From Armillaria gallica (Eukaryota; Basidiomycota; Agaricomycetes; Agaricales; Physalacriaceae), in contig JBANDB010000011.1 of NCBI GenBank assembly GCA_037576215.1, positions 1,922,001-1,986,000 on the forward strand: a stretch of DNA of 64,000 nucleotides, in the 5' to 3' direction. The position numbers and the translations under genes are program-made. Under the pieces are notes generated by a model. That model saw only the letters and a program-made list of their open reading frames with translations. It ran no database searches and was not told where the DNA came from. Numbering within the stretch: position 1 is the first letter of the stretch; the number at the start of each line of letters is the position of its first letter. Below, piece after piece: positions 34,633 through 46,608 of this stretch.

Positions 34633-36508
34633 ACCAACAGCACGGCGCCGATACTCAAGCCCCATTTCACTCCTCGCGGGAAAGGATCCGTGAAGACACC
34701 CACGCTCCATTTCCTGATCACTAGGAGCTCGGTGAGGATGGTCGCGAGGAGGAGCCAGACGTGTTGGCCCATCCTCACAGCTCTCCTGCAATAAAGTTCA
34801 ATCCAACACCAAAGGTTAAACATAACGACAAGACATACCGCGGATCATTAATATACTGATACAGCTCCCTCACCGCAGGGAGCGCACACAAAAACACAAA
34901 CGCCAACCTCATAATGACGATAGGATGATCAGGCTCCATCCACAGCAACGCCTAACCAACCATCCATCAATCACTCCCAAACAAGCTAGCAAACGCACCT
35001 TGAGATAAAACGGGTTTAGCTCCGCTGCGAGGAAAACAGCCAAGAGGAGGACGACGATAATATAATGCATAAACGAAGATGCCGTTCCCCATTTGAAGGC
35101 CGTAAAGTCGTGGGGCGAGAACTGGCTCAGGACGCGTCGAGCCTTGGAGCGCAGGCCCCGGTGTTGGCGTAGGCCGCGCCATTCGTAAGGCTAACGTACG
35201 GATATGAAGAGAGCGGATCGGAAGGGAGGAGGATGGATGGGTACCTTGACTTCCAAATACTGACACACTTTCATGCCTAGGGAAGGGAAGATCAGCTTGC
35301 GAAGTGGCTCCAGTGGACGGGTCTTACCGAGATAGGTGCCAACCCAATTGCAGATTAGCACGTCGAGGACCCACTTGAAGGGAGGATAAGCAGCAGTTTC
35401 CTTATTGGCGCAATGGAACAACGTACATGGTCCCACCAACACTTAATAGACGCTCAGAAATCAAGCACGCGAGGAAAAAGGCAGGCACAAGGGGGGGGAG
35501 ACGGACCTCTGCGAAATTAGCAAGCTGGTGCTGTAAGCTATACTCTGCAAGCTCAAACGCGATGCTCAGGATCTGACATCTCACTCAGGGGCCCACGCGT
35601 ATGGATCAAATCGAATGACGCACCCAGCAGAACCAATAGTCCCTCAGAATCATCGCCTTGCCGAACCAGCCTAGCGTATGGGCTACGCAGAACACGTCAA
35701 GTGCGTTCTAGCATGCATTCCAGATAAGATAAGCTCAGATCCAATCGAAATCGGAACCCTACCCAAATGGTGGCCCAGCCGAGCGTGCAGTCCTCCGCAT
35801 AGCTCTTCTCCGGGAGGGGCACCCCCAGGGCGGGGTCGAGGAGGGTCATCATCCCGCGCGCCGAGTCGAGGTCCTGGAAGAGGAGGAAGACGAGGGCGAG
35901 CTCGTACAGGAGGTTCACGCCGAGGACCATGCGCCAGAAGGCGGGGTGCGGCCGGATGAAGGGGCCGTCGCGGAATTGAATCATGGAGAACATGATGAAG
36001 GAGGCTATCGAGGCGTACACGCCGCTAGGTTTGTGGGTTAAGGTTAGTGGGCGGGAGGAGGAGGGAAGGCGTACACGCGTCGTTTGTCGCGCCCCTCTTT
36101 GAGGACATCTTGTGTGGTGGCGACGTAGGCGAGGAGGGCGAGCCCCACAGCGAGGGCCGAGAGAGTGACAGGCTTGTAGAAGAACCTAGCAGGAGGAGTA
36201 AGCGCATCGATCCCGAGTCGGATGCGATGGGGACGTACTCTACGCTAGTGTCGTGCCGTTCTTGGAAGGGCGTGATCCGCGTGTAAGGCTCAGTGCGATC
36301 CGCCTATCCTATACAGATCGGTAATCATCCCAAGGGCAGACAAGGTCGGGCAAACGCACATCGTACCCTACAACGTTAACTTGGGTTCAGCTGCACTGGG
36401 CAAGGCACCTACATCTAACCGGAACCCCATTCAGCCCAGGGATCGGCTCAAGCTCATGGGGACTATTACTATCCGAATCATCGATATCAACTGGCGATGA
36501 CAGCTCCA
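34480..36508 (-). CDS. Phosphatidylserine synthase, base-exchange type
   Basis: Multi-exon minus-strand gene, starting at ATG 36508 ('MELSSPVDIDDSDSN') and ending at 34480. Polytopic membrane protein matching the PSS family (PTDSS1/2): 'FFYKPVTLSALAVG' (TM1), 'GPFIRPHPAFWRMVLGVNLL', 'LVFLLFQDLDSARGMMTLLD', 'HTLGWFGKAMILRDYWFCW', 'LSIAFELAEYSLQHQLANFA', 'WVLDVLICNWVGTYLG' and 'MKVCQYLEVK'. The tail is basic ('YIRKEKKKARGKKAKAQ'). Animal members exchange serine for the head group of PC or PE in the ER. Yeasts make PS from CDP-DAG instead, so this enzyme would give the fungus a second PS route. I saw no frame break in the parts I spliced. Confidence 0.88.
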
Positions 36509-37099
36509 TGTCAGAGGGGAAGGGGAGAAAAAAAATGAAATGAAATGTTAAAAAAAAAAATGGAAAGGAAGGGTTAGAATCGATGACGAAGTACACGTGG
36601 GGTGTGTCTGTGTGACTGCGTTGTCACGCGTTCCGGAAACAGAAAAGAAAAAGGAACCTCGTTTTTTTTTATTTTGTTGGATCTGCGCAAGGGAAGGGAC
36701 GAAGGGACGTATATGGACGCCCTTGTCCTCTCGCGTACCTCTTGCGTCCTCTCGATAAACCGCCTTCCGCGGATATTTGCGCATATCCCCTCTTTTACGT
36801 GTACACCACGTCAAAAAACCAACTCTCGGGAAATTTTACGCGCCATATCGGCAATTCAAGCCCTCGATCAACAAGAATACCGGCCGGACGCCGGGGGGGG
36901 GAGGACGAGGGGGACGCTATATTTGATTTTCAGGGCCCACCCACGATTCTGGAATGGACCTTCCCTTCTGGGAGGGAGCGACGCGGTTTGGTTCGCCATC
37001 TCGAACGATGGATCTTTACTTAATGGCGCCGGGAGCCTCTTAAAGACATTCCTCGAGCGTGTTCCTTTCTGACCTTTCATCTGTTTCTCTTCTCTATAC
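36509..37099. other. Divergent promoter region, PSS and Zn2Cys6 gene
   Basis: No gene seen. It contains A-rich runs at 36528-36560 and T runs at 36663-36675, the kind of poly(dA:dT) tracts that keep fungal promoters open. Confidence 0.4.
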
Positions 37100-38510
37100 A
37101 TGGATCCTTTTCAGCCGTTGCAGCTCAAGGGGGAAGTTATGGATCTGGAGTTTACTATCGACACTGACCATCGGTGCGTTCGTCCCTCCCCATCGTCCCC
37201 CCGTCCCGCCACTCACCCGCTTGCTCGTGCACAGAAAGAGAAGACGGAACCGGACGACGCAGAGTTGTCTCAACTGCCACACGTCAAAACGAAAGGTTTG
37301 GTTGTTCCCGACGTCCCATGTCGACGGTGACTGATTCGTTTTTTTTTCAGTGTGATCGGAAAAGACCGTGTCAGAGATGTATACAGCTGGGCTTGGTACG
37401 GCTCTCTGTCTGTGTCGCGTCGGTTGGCTTATGTTGTTGTGCTAGACGGGACTATGTGTGTATGAGATTGATGACCCCGCATTGAGGTGCACCCGACATC
37501 CCCGCCCCTCACCCGCTCCATGCTGACCGCCCCCTCCCTGCAGAGACGACCCCTCCGTGGACGAGACCACCCGCCTCCGAAACAGAATCGCCGAACTCGA
37601 AAGCCTCGTCCGCGAACTCCGAGGTACCCCACCACCCACTTATCAACCCTAGGACCATAACTAACTCCCCACAGGCAAACCCCACCCCCGCTGGGCCGAC
37701 AGCTCCTTCCGGGACGGCGACCCAAACGAAAAATGGCACTCCCGCGCGACCAAATGCGCCCCGCTCTCCGCCGCGAAGCGCACCCGCGCGCCCTCGCCCT
37801 CCGTCAAAGCCGAGGCCCCGCCCGACAACACCCCTGGGGGAGGCGGTACACTCTACCGGTTCTCGCCCTCGCCGCCTGCGCCCCCGCCCGCGTCCATGCG
37901 GTATCACCAGAATGTACCCGAGTACGGCGGGGGTGGAGGGGGGTCGTATCACTCGTCGCCCGGGTCCGGGTCGTATAACGGGAATGGGTATGAAGGGGGA
38001 GGGGAGTATGCACGGGGGGGAGGAGGAGGGTATGGGGGGGCGGACGAGGCGGAGCACCCGTATTGCTCGTGCCGCGCGAGTCCGGGCGCGAGCCACGCGT
38101 ACATGTCCCTCTCGCACCAGCTGCAGAGCACCCTCACGGCCCTCCGGCAGTACAGCTCGCACCCCGCCAACACGCCCTGCCTGCTCTACCGCCGCATCAC
38201 AGAATTGCACAACCTCATGCAGTAGGTTTCTGCCTTCCCGCTATCGCTTTGGTTGCTTATTGGTTTTAGGTTCAGGCCAAACGAGGCGGATGCTGGGACG
38301 TACGATAGCAATACCCCGACGGATAGCGAGATCCTGACACCGCTGTCGGCGTCGAGCAGCACGCACGGGGGGGCGCCGTTCCATAACAGCTCGCCCCCCG
38401 GAGGCGTGTCCCCGCACGAGTGGAACACCATGTCGACGCCAAACTATAACCCGTATTTCCCGATGCAGTCCAACGAGCACGGGGGGATGTACAACCATAT
38501 CATCACCTGA
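37100..38510 (+). CDS. Zn2Cys6 transcription factor
   Basis: Seven exons: 37100-37173, 37235-37295, 37351-37395, 37446-37486, 37544-37623, 37675-38221 and 38270-38510. Residues ~33-60 hold the binuclear zinc cluster ('CLNCHTSKRKCDRKRPCQRC' then LGLTGLC), preceded by basic 'KRRRNRTTQS'. A short coiled coil follows ('TTRLRNRIAELESLVRELRG'), the usual dimerisation element. The middle is Pro/Gly-rich with long glycine runs, then a 'CSCRASPGASHAYMSLSHQL' helix and a Ser/Thr/Pro-rich tail. It has no fungal-specific TF domain (Fungal_trans). Expected nuclear, binding CGG-type sites; the targets are unknown. No frame break despite many G/C runs. Confidence 0.88.
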
Positions 38511-38644
38511 ACATTGCTAGCTACTTATATATCTTGGACACTCGTTTCGTTTTTTTTTTGTATACATGGACTCGAGAGTATATCCCCTCAATGTTTTTTT
38601 ACGCATGCGATTATTATATATTGGATACAGGATTATAGAATGAA

Positions 38645-39533
38645 TTATTCCAATTGAAAGCGGTATAAGCGCTGGGATTGTGGGGGAGCCCTGGTGACGG
38701 TACCATCATGATCCAACTTCCATATATCCCGTTCCACGAATAGCACCTCGCCGTCCCTGCGAACTAACAAGACCGTGGACAAGCGCGTACCGTACATCTT
38801 ACCCTCTATCGATAACGGCACGACATGAATAGCCTTCCTGAGCTCAGAACGGTGCACAACACGCTCAGGCGGGTGCTCACTAAAGAGTCGTATGAGATCA
38901 ACACCAGAACCCACAAACACACGCACTCGAGCAACCCAAACAACTTCTCCACCAGATCCCCCCACCTTCAACGATCCCCGCAAACGCGCTCTTCCCCTGC
39001 GCGACCTTATCCCACTCCTCCCCCCCATCCACCGCATTTGAGAACCCACCCGTCAGGCCCCCCGCCCTCGTCTGAATCACCCCGCCCGCGCCCCCATTCG
39101 ACACGAACTCTGCCTCCTCGAAGCCCCTTGTCCCGGGACGAGAAGCAGCAGGTTGAACCCCGCAAAGGGGGTGTCCCGGGGGGCCGGGGCTTCTGATAAG
39201 AGATGGGACGAGACGAGGGAACCCCGGGACAGGGCGAACGGGCGCGGGGGCGGGGGCTCGGTGATGTTCGTCAGCAGGGCCACCCTCCCGGCCCGGGTCA
39301 TCCCAAACCAGGTCCCGCCCCCGAGTACGTCGATCCCTGATAGAACGTCTTCCTTGCTGCTGTTACGCCCGAAAGAGTGGAAATGAGCATCAAGCGTAGG
39401 CCTATCGAGAAACTCGTCGCGATTGGTGCACAGAATCCTAAATGGGGCCTTGAGAAAAGAAGAAGAGGCAAGGCAAGGCAATAACTCACAGAGCGTAATC
39501 TGGGTGCTCGAGGGTCCAGAAAGCGATACACAT
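38645..39533 (-). CDS. TANGO2: TANGO2 / NRDE-family protein
   Basis: Three exons: 39490-39533, 38937-39437 and 38645-38879. It opens 'MCIAFWTLEHPDYAL' and continues 'ILCTNRDEFLDRPTLDAHFH' (the NRDE signature), 'GGGTWFGMTRAGRVALLTNI', 'FAGFNLLLL', 'GKSAFAGIVE', 'HRSELRKAIHVVPLSIEGK' and 'YGTRLSTVLLV'. TANGO2 proteins are linked to Golgi/ER organisation and haem or lipid handling; the chemistry is not settled. Two single bases are missing in G runs of the minus strand: 39124-39127 (four should be five) and 38958-38963 (six should be seven). With them the frame runs through. It shares an 86-bp divergent promoter with ARP6. Confidence 0.85.
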
Positions 39534-39619
39534 CTTAGAAGGGGTACCGGTGTCGTTAGATCAGGTTCCGTATCAGTATAGTAGCCTCGATCATCTCAGT
39601 TCCCACGCTTCGACTTCTC
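39534..39619. promoter_or_regulatory. 86-bp bidirectional promoter TANGO2/ARP6
   Basis: Only 86 bp separate the two start codons, so both core promoters and leaders must lie here or overlap the genes. Confidence 0.6.
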
Positions 39620-40976
39620 ATGACACCAACGGTCATCCTCGACAACGGCGCGTCCACCATCAAAGCCGGGATCAGCGACGGCGGCCCCGCCCTGCTCATC
39701 CCCAACGCCATCGCACGCAACAAGTCCACCACCTACTTCGGCCACGAGCTCCTCCGCTGCACCGACCACGCGTCCCTCACCTACCGCCTCCCCCTCGACA
39801 AGGTACGCTCCCCAGAGACACACTCCTCACAACAGTAACAGGGCTTCATCGTAGACTGGGACGCCCAAAAAGCCATCTGGGACGGCGTGTTCTCCTCCCA
39901 CGCCCTCGGCATCGACACCACCCAATCCTCGCTCCTCCTCACCGAGCCCTACCACAACCTCCCCAACATCCAAGCCGTATACGACCAGTTCATCTTCGAG
40001 GAATACCAGTTCCCCTCCTACTACCGCTGCACCCCCGCCTCCCTCCTCGCCTCCCCCTCCGCCGAGTGCGCACTCATCATCGACTCGGGCTTCAGCTTCA
40101 CCCACATCGTGCCCCTCCTCCGCGGCACGCCCCACCTCCCCGCCCTCAAGCGCCTCGACATCGGCGGCAAGCTCCTCACCAACCACCTCAAAGAGCTCAT
40201 CTCCTTCCGCCAGTGGAACATGATGGACCAAACACACATCACCAACCACGTCAAGGAATCCTGCTGCTACGTGTCCACTCACTTCTCCCGCGACCTCGAG
40301 GCGTGCCGCGCGATGCCCAATCCCATCATGCGCGAGTATGCCTTGGCGGAACAGCGCTTGCGCCTGCCGGGGGATACCGGCCAGGTGCTGGTGATGAACA
40401 ACGAGCGGTTTAGTGTACCAGAGATCATCTTTCGGCCTGATGATATTGGTATATATTCCCCCTTCCCTTCCCTGCTCATCTCATCTCACCTCAACCCAGG
40501 ATTAAACCAACTCGGGCTAGCAGGCACAGTCGCCGCATCCATCGCGCTCCTCCCAGAAGACCTCCAACCCATGTTCTGGGCCAACATCACCCTCATAGGC
40601 GGGAACACCAAGTTTCCCGGGTTTCGCGATAGACTGTCAGTACCCCCCTCTCCCCTCCCCTCTTCTCACTCACGCGTTTTTAGGCTCGCGGATCTCCGGC
40701 CGCTGCCCCAGTAGAATGGGACATCGAGGTGCACGAATGCCCAGAGTGCGTTTTCCCCCTCCATCCCTCTCCCCTTACTTCCTTACTTACTCGATTGGCA
40801 GCCCAATAACCGCAGCATACGACGCTGCAACGCGCCTCGTCGCCAGCCCCGCATACAAAGACTGCGTCGTGACCAGAGCAGAGTACCTAGAGAGCGGGAG
40901 CAACGCTACGCGGAGAAAGTGGGGAGGGGAGGAACAGAGAACGAGGAGCAGGGCGGGAACCACGAGGAAGAAATAA
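39620..40976 (+). CDS. ARP6: Actin-related protein 6 (SWR1 complex)
   Basis: Five exons: 39620-39802, 39842-40448, 40500-40635, 40684-40745 and 40802-40976. 'VILDNGASTIKAGISDG' is the actin phosphate-1 motif. 'GFIVDWDAQKAIWDGVF', 'TEPYHNLPNIQAVYDQFIFE', 'CALIIDSGFSFTHIVPLLRG' and 'DIGGKLLTNHLKELISFRQW' follow. After these come 'NERFSVPEIIFRPDDIG', 'NITLIGGNTKFPGFRDRL' and 'DPITAAYDAATRLV'. The wording is specific to ARP6, a subunit of the remodeller that deposits H2A.Z. One base is missing at 40706-40709 (four C should be five, giving 'RPLPPVEWDIEVHECP'); otherwise it stops early at 40712. The tail ends with a basic extension beyond the usual ARP6 end. Confidence 0.88.
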
Positions 40977-42352
40977 ACGAAAAGAGGGCTCGAACTGATA
41001 AACAGAGCTTGTTCTTGAACCGGACAAAGGTACCGCGAGGAAGAAAAAGTCGCCCCTGTGTTCTTGAACTCAACTGGTTCGCTCGAATTCCGACTCGTGA
41101 AAGTTTAAGCGTTCGACTGTGGGGACTATCGATCGATGGAGGCACTCCTCCCGGAGTCAATAGCGAATCCTTCCTTTTCACCTTTGTACTCTTGGAAGTC
41201 TTGTTCTTTTTTTCTAGACGCGTACCTCGTCCCACAGATCTTGCTGGGAATAACTCTTGTTGTTGTTGGTTCCTTGTTCACCTCGTGACAAGTCTCTTAC
41301 TTACACGCGCCGACTTGGAATCGAGCCCTGTACATAGTGGGAAATCTTCTCCCGCTGCTTTTTCCCAGTACAGAGTCACGGTATTGGGAAAACCCCTCTT
41401 CTCGCTGCATAACGTCCCTTTCCTTTTTGTCCCTGCGGAGAACCCTCCTCCACCCTTCGATTTTAAGCATCCCTCTTCTACGGGGGGTACGAGTCTATAA
41501 ACTCACCCTCTCGCTGGGAATGTTGGTTCCTTGTTCACCTCATGTCAAGTCTATAATACCTACACGCGCCGACTTGGATTCGAGAACCTCTTTCGCTGCT
41601 TTTTCCCATTCCTTTTGTATTATGGGAACACCCCTCTTCTTACTGCTTAACGTCCCTTTGCCGAGTTCCTGTGGAGAACCCCCTTCGATTTTAAGCATCC
41701 CTCACTCATATCGATCTTCTGGGGCAGGGCACGGGCCCCCTGGGGGACGAGTCTATAAACTTGGCGATACCACCCTCTCGCTGGGAATAATGCTTGTTGG
41801 TTCCTTGTTCACCTCATGTCGAGTCTATACTACCGACTTGGCAATATCACCTTCAAGTTCCCTTTCTTTAACCTCCCCTCGTGTTCCCTACAGGCGCCGC
41901 GCTTTTTTTCGCTGGGAAGTGAACCCTCTTCGATTTTATTTCTCGCTTTGCAAATGTTCTTCCTTTGCCCTAATGAACCAACCCTTCTTCAATCTATCTA
42001 TCTTCAATTTTAAGCCTCCTCATGTCGATCTTCTGATTCTGAGGAAGCGCGAACCTCATCCCAGAGGCCCGGGATGAGTTTATAATATCAACCTCCCTTT
42101 CTCTCATCCAGAATTCTGGATGGATCGATACTTGTTTGTTTCTCGACGATTTACTGATACCGGTGTTTTCTTCCCTCCGCCCTACCCTCTCATGGATCTG
42201 CACGGGATCGTCAATCGCCACAACGCGTCCCTTTCTCCTCCTACTTCTCCTTCCAGCTGTATGGGACTAACAAAGTCTATTGGACAATAGTCCCCCATGT
42301 GATTAAGAGCAATACAAGAAATTAAGTAAACAGTAAAAAAGGTATCGGCATC
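40977..42352. other. Intergenic, ARP6 to importin, repeat-filled
   Basis: The two genes converge here. Apart from the tandem repeats nothing was recognised. A 246-codon open frame (41337-42077, +) runs through the repeats but has no domain and is best read as a by-product of them. Confidence 0.5.
41248..42110 (+). repeat. Degenerate tandem repeats, ~260-bp period
   Basis: The phrase ggttccttgttcacctc recurs at about 41267, 41525 and 41799. Each is followed by a tgtc-agtctata-type phrase and then 'cgccgacttgg-tcgag', 'gctgctttttccc', 'cccctcttct', 'aacgtccctt' and 'cttcgattttaagc'. A weaker fourth unit seems to start near 42060. Spacings of ~258 and ~274 bp give a period of about 265 bp. Confidence 0.7.
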
Positions 42353-45300
42353 TCATTTCGATACCGCATCCGCCACTTTCATCACCTCCATCAGCACAGT
42401 CTGTTGTTCCACCGTCAAAGACGTCGTGGCTGCCTGATACACAGGGCTGCTTTTCATTTGGAACGCTAGCGGCATCAATCAATGAAAGAAGCGTAAATAG
42501 AAAAATAAAATGTACCGGTAAGGGCTTGTTGGAACGAGACGTAGGGGTTGACGTTATCCAGCGGACTGTAGTACCCTAGCTCTTCCTCGATATCCTCCTC
42601 GTCAGAATCATATTCATCATCATCCCCCCCTCCCCCGAGAGCAAGCTTGTCAGATTTGTCCCTCAAACGGGCGCCCTGGAGAAAAACACGAGGTCAATTA
42701 AACCACCTGGTGGGGGGACCTGAATTTGTCACCTCTTTGGCGAGCATCTCCAGATACGCTGAATCTTCGTCCCAGACGTCCTCTAATGAAAAAAGCCCAT
42801 CAGTTGAAGGGGGTGGGGAGGTGAGATCCCATGACTCTCACCATCATCCCCGTTCAGGTTCAGGAACTTCTCGTCATCAACATCATCCTCATCATCGTCT
42901 TCTTGCAACGCATCTTCCAGAGCCTTGCGCGCTAAGGTAAGACGCAATGATTAGCTCATCATTTCATTTGACAGTCGGAAGGGTTCTCAGACCTTCGACA
43001 GCCTTGGGAAACTCCTTAAACAGCTTTAGGATCCCGCCCAGGATGCCTGGCCAGCCCTGCTTCACGCTATCGGGGATGCCGCTGGGGTCCATCTCGATTA
43101 GCGCAGACAGTGCGAGGATGCTCAGCCGTTTGTCATGTACCCGCGGGAGCAGATTTTCAGAGTTGATAGCGGCGAACCATTTGTCCAGGAAGACCCGCGT
43201 CAGCCCAGGCCGGGATGTCTCCATTATGTGAAGCGTGGCGGTGGGGTTGTATAGGATGGCGTTGATCAGAACTTCGAGGTTCGCGAGGCGAAGGGCAGTA
43301 GTCTCCGCCTTGTCCAGGTGATCCAAGGCCGTGACGATAAACGGTTGCAGAGCCTAAAAATGAAAAAGAATATAAAGTGTCAGCCGTTGCAGGTCATTCT
43401 CCGTAAATGGCGTACACACATCGTCGACGCTTCCACGAAGGTTCAATAGCACAGATTCGGCTAGCTTACATCCGTTGACCCGGTCGTTTTCGCCCAAATG
43501 CTCGTTAGTGATCGAGGTCGTGTAAATATCCACGAGCATCTGCTTATAGTCGGCCCGACTTCTGATTACATCGCTACCAAACGAGACGAAATTATCCAAG
43601 GAAGGCAACATTTCTTGGCACAAGTCTGACGTGAGTAAAACTCGACGTTTTGGAAACAAGGACGGAGTAGTGACCTACCTTCTAGGTAATCAACCGCATC
43701 TGATTTGAAGAGTTTGTATGTTAATTCAAACACCGGCCACACGCTCGGAGAAATGGCCCGGAGCTTAAAGGTCAAGCTGTCGACTAGCTCGTACATGCTG
43801 TCGAAAAGATCTGCGGATTGTGACGCAAAAGTGAGCGCATGATTACTTGCAGCAAATAGATAAGGCTTGCCAAGGAATTTGTTCTCGAGAGTGAACGTGA
43901 CGATGGGAATTACGATCTCCTGAACTTGCGCCAAGATTTCGGGGGCACTTTCGATGGAATTGATGACCTGCGCACGACTCTGTTGAGTAGACGGAATCCC
44001 CATGGACATACAAAGCCATACCGTCCAGATTGTCTTCGCGATGCCCATAGCGTAATACGTTTTGTCATCTTCCCCTGTTGATATCAGGGCTTCGAGATCC
44101 ATCCCGTCCGCTTCCGAATCCTGGGCGATGGTCTCTCTTGCCAAACGCAGGTAAGAATCGCACTGGGCGATATTAATCAGAAAAGAATCCGGCTCGGGTC
44201 AGCGTGCAATCTTACCAAGCGTGCAGTTAACTGAGCTGCGACGGGAAGTAACTCCGTTTGGTACTGATCAACCATTACCTCCATACTATGGTTCAGGATA
44301 TCCAGGTCACTCTCATCCGACAGCTTGAGAAGGCCTAGTGTGCACCACGATCAGCCACGCACAGATACTTATCATCATACGCGTAAGAGAGTGACCCACT
44401 TTGTATGACTTTGCTCACTTGAGGCGCTACGGCAGCTTTCACTAGAGAGATATACCATATTAAGACCACAGTGGAAGGAGATTGAATTGGAAAAATCCCA
44501 CCAGAGTCATAAGCGACCACCATCTCCGTAAGGGCGAGACACGCCTGAACCCTGACCGGGAATTCCGGGTCATCCATTGCAGCGACGATGGCAGTAAAAT
44601 TGCTGTGAAGATGCTACGAACGAACGAGCGCCATTAATCATGGATCGGAGCGGTTGCCAGGAACATAAACACACCTCTTCACTAGTCCATTGTAGGCGGT
44701 TCTTCACGACAGTGCCTATGACTTCGCATGCCTATGGATAAATTAGATCAACCTGTGACTCGGTTTCATAGTGGACGGCGCATACAATGGCACGCAAATA
44801 AGGCTCTGAACTGCTTAACTGGGGAGTCACGTATTGCATTATGAAGGTCTCCATATTGTCCTTAACCGTGGGGTGTTTCATCATCCAAGGCCCGAGTGCC
44901 GCGGCCATGTTCAGCGCGCCAAAACGTTGCGTCGCAGATGCATTACTAGTGAGGTAAACATTAGTACACCGTCATGGATCTAGAAAACCGACGTACGATT
45001 GCAGTACGGAATTGATGAATGTCAAAATGGGTAGGAACGTAGTCTTGGTTCTGTTAGTGGCGAGGCCAAACAAGAAAGTGGTCGCCGCGGAAACTGGAGT
45101 GGCAAAGCTCTCATACTCATCTGTCAACATTAGGTCAAAAGGCTGTTCGACATATCGAAGCTTCTTGAAACGAACCGACTGAGATCCTGACATAGTCAAC
45201 CGGGTCGCTCTCCCACAAATTCTGCTTTGTGGCATTGAAGGACAGCTGAGGGAATACAAAAGAGGAAACAAGGGTCTCAAAGTGAGGCTTGAGTAGGGTC

Positions 45301-46608
45301 CATGTAGATTTGGGTTTGACACTAGAAGGGTGTCAGATGTGAATGCAAAAAAGTCTAAGAGAACGGAACGTACCATTCACTGAAGAATGTAAATATTTGA
45401 TACTGACACTTTTGTGACAGCCACGCCTGTCCAGACACAAACAGGTCTACTTGACGGAAGTAAACGTTCAATATCTCCGGGGCGAACGTAGTCACGAAAT
45501 GCTGTGCAAAGCCAGAATAGCTTTGCATCGTGCTCGGAAGCTGAGAAGGATTGCCATAGCTGAGACAGAGGCACACAGATATGAATGTTCTGCTGAGTAG
45601 TATAAAGGAGATGCATACCGATGGAATAGGCGCCCAAGGATAGCGTATGCCCATTTCTTAGTTTTCCACCATTCGGAACGCTCCCGTTCTTCCTCATCTT
45701 CGGGTACAACGGCGTTCGGGATTTGAAGATTGACGATGGAAAAGAATAACTGGCCCCAAGGAACAATGCTCTCTGCGCTCTGCTGGTGTGCGCTAAGAGA
45801 CATGACAATACTCGTCTTATATGTCTTCAAGATGAGATGGAGCATGGCGGGGATCTCTTGCGATGTCCCTGGAGGTGTTTGCATCATGTGTGTCGCAATA
45901 TTAACGAGAGTAGGGAAGAGTTCTGGGACGACCTTTGGTAGCACTTCATTGTTCTGGATGAATCTGGTTGGCTGTGGGGTCAGCGAAATTGCGTATATGC
46001 TGTTGTTCTATCGCGCACCTGAAAGCCCTGACTGTTTCGAGTGCCGCCACGCATCCAGCATGAACTTCTCTTATTTCTGAGCTCGCCAGCAACCGCTTGA
46101 TTTCGTCTAGGAGTCCGGGCCATTTACGGGGAAAATCACGAGAGATGACATGTTTGAGTGCATTGGCGAGCTGGAGGCCGATACTACGAGAAGGTGCAGC
46201 AGCGATAAGATGAAGTAGATTTGCGCGCAACGCTTCGCGATCCGTCTGCGAAATACCGCCTTTTATCTCTGTTGAGTAGTGGGTGAAAACACGGTTTTTG
46301 ACCCACACCGCACAGGCCTGGCGAGTGGCACTGCAATGAAGGGCCACCGTAAACCAAAAAAGAGAAGAAGAACGCGTAGGAACACGTACAGGTCGATGCT
46401 GTCGGCGGCGATAATCTGGAGAAGGGCAGTGACCATGCCATCCTGGTTGCCCACCTGGACATGGCGTGATTAATGAAGATCTTTCCCCCAAAGGGTACTC
46501 TGGATAATGAAAGCTAACCTTGCGAATCTCAAGTTCAGCAGATTTGCGTATATTAGGGTCTGGATTGAAGGTCGTGGCGAATAGGTTCGATAACATTTGT
46601 AGGTCCAT
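42353..46608 (-). CDS. NMD5: Importin-beta family receptor (Nmd5 / importin-7/8)
   Basis: Many-exon minus-strand gene from ATG 46608 to TGA at 42353. N-terminus 'MDLQMLSNLFATTFNPDPNI' and 'AELEIRKVGNQDGMVTALLQ' form the importin-beta N-terminal (Ran-binding) domain, followed by 'RQACAVWVKNRV' and HEAT-like helical repeats. Matches include 'SRDFPRKWPGLLDEIK', 'WWKTKKWAYAILGRLFHRYG', 'APEILNVYFRQVDLFVSGQA', 'FGALNMAAALGPWMMKHP' and 'RVQACLALTEMVVAYDS'. The C-terminus has an acidic 'QEDDDEDDVDDEKFLNLNGD' stretch, then 'EELGYYSPLDNVNPYVSFQQ'. Order and wording fit yeast Nmd5/Sxm1 and animal IPO7/8, which import nuclear proteins such as TFIIS and ribosomal proteins. No frame break was noticed in the exons I joined. 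Confidence 0.9.

Noticed and set aside
37509..38210. Gly/Arg-rich minus-strand frame of 233 codons
   Set aside because: It is antisense to the glycine-rich part of the Zn2Cys6 gene, whose seven exons splice in frame.
39550..40413. Arg/His/Pro-rich 287-codon plus-strand frame
   Set aside because: It is the shifted frame of ARP6 in GC-rich sequence; the ARP6 frame carries the actin-family motifs.
41337..42077. 246-codon plus-strand open frame as a gene
   Set aside because: It follows the tandem repeat units, has no domain and no good start context; better explained as a repeat by-product.
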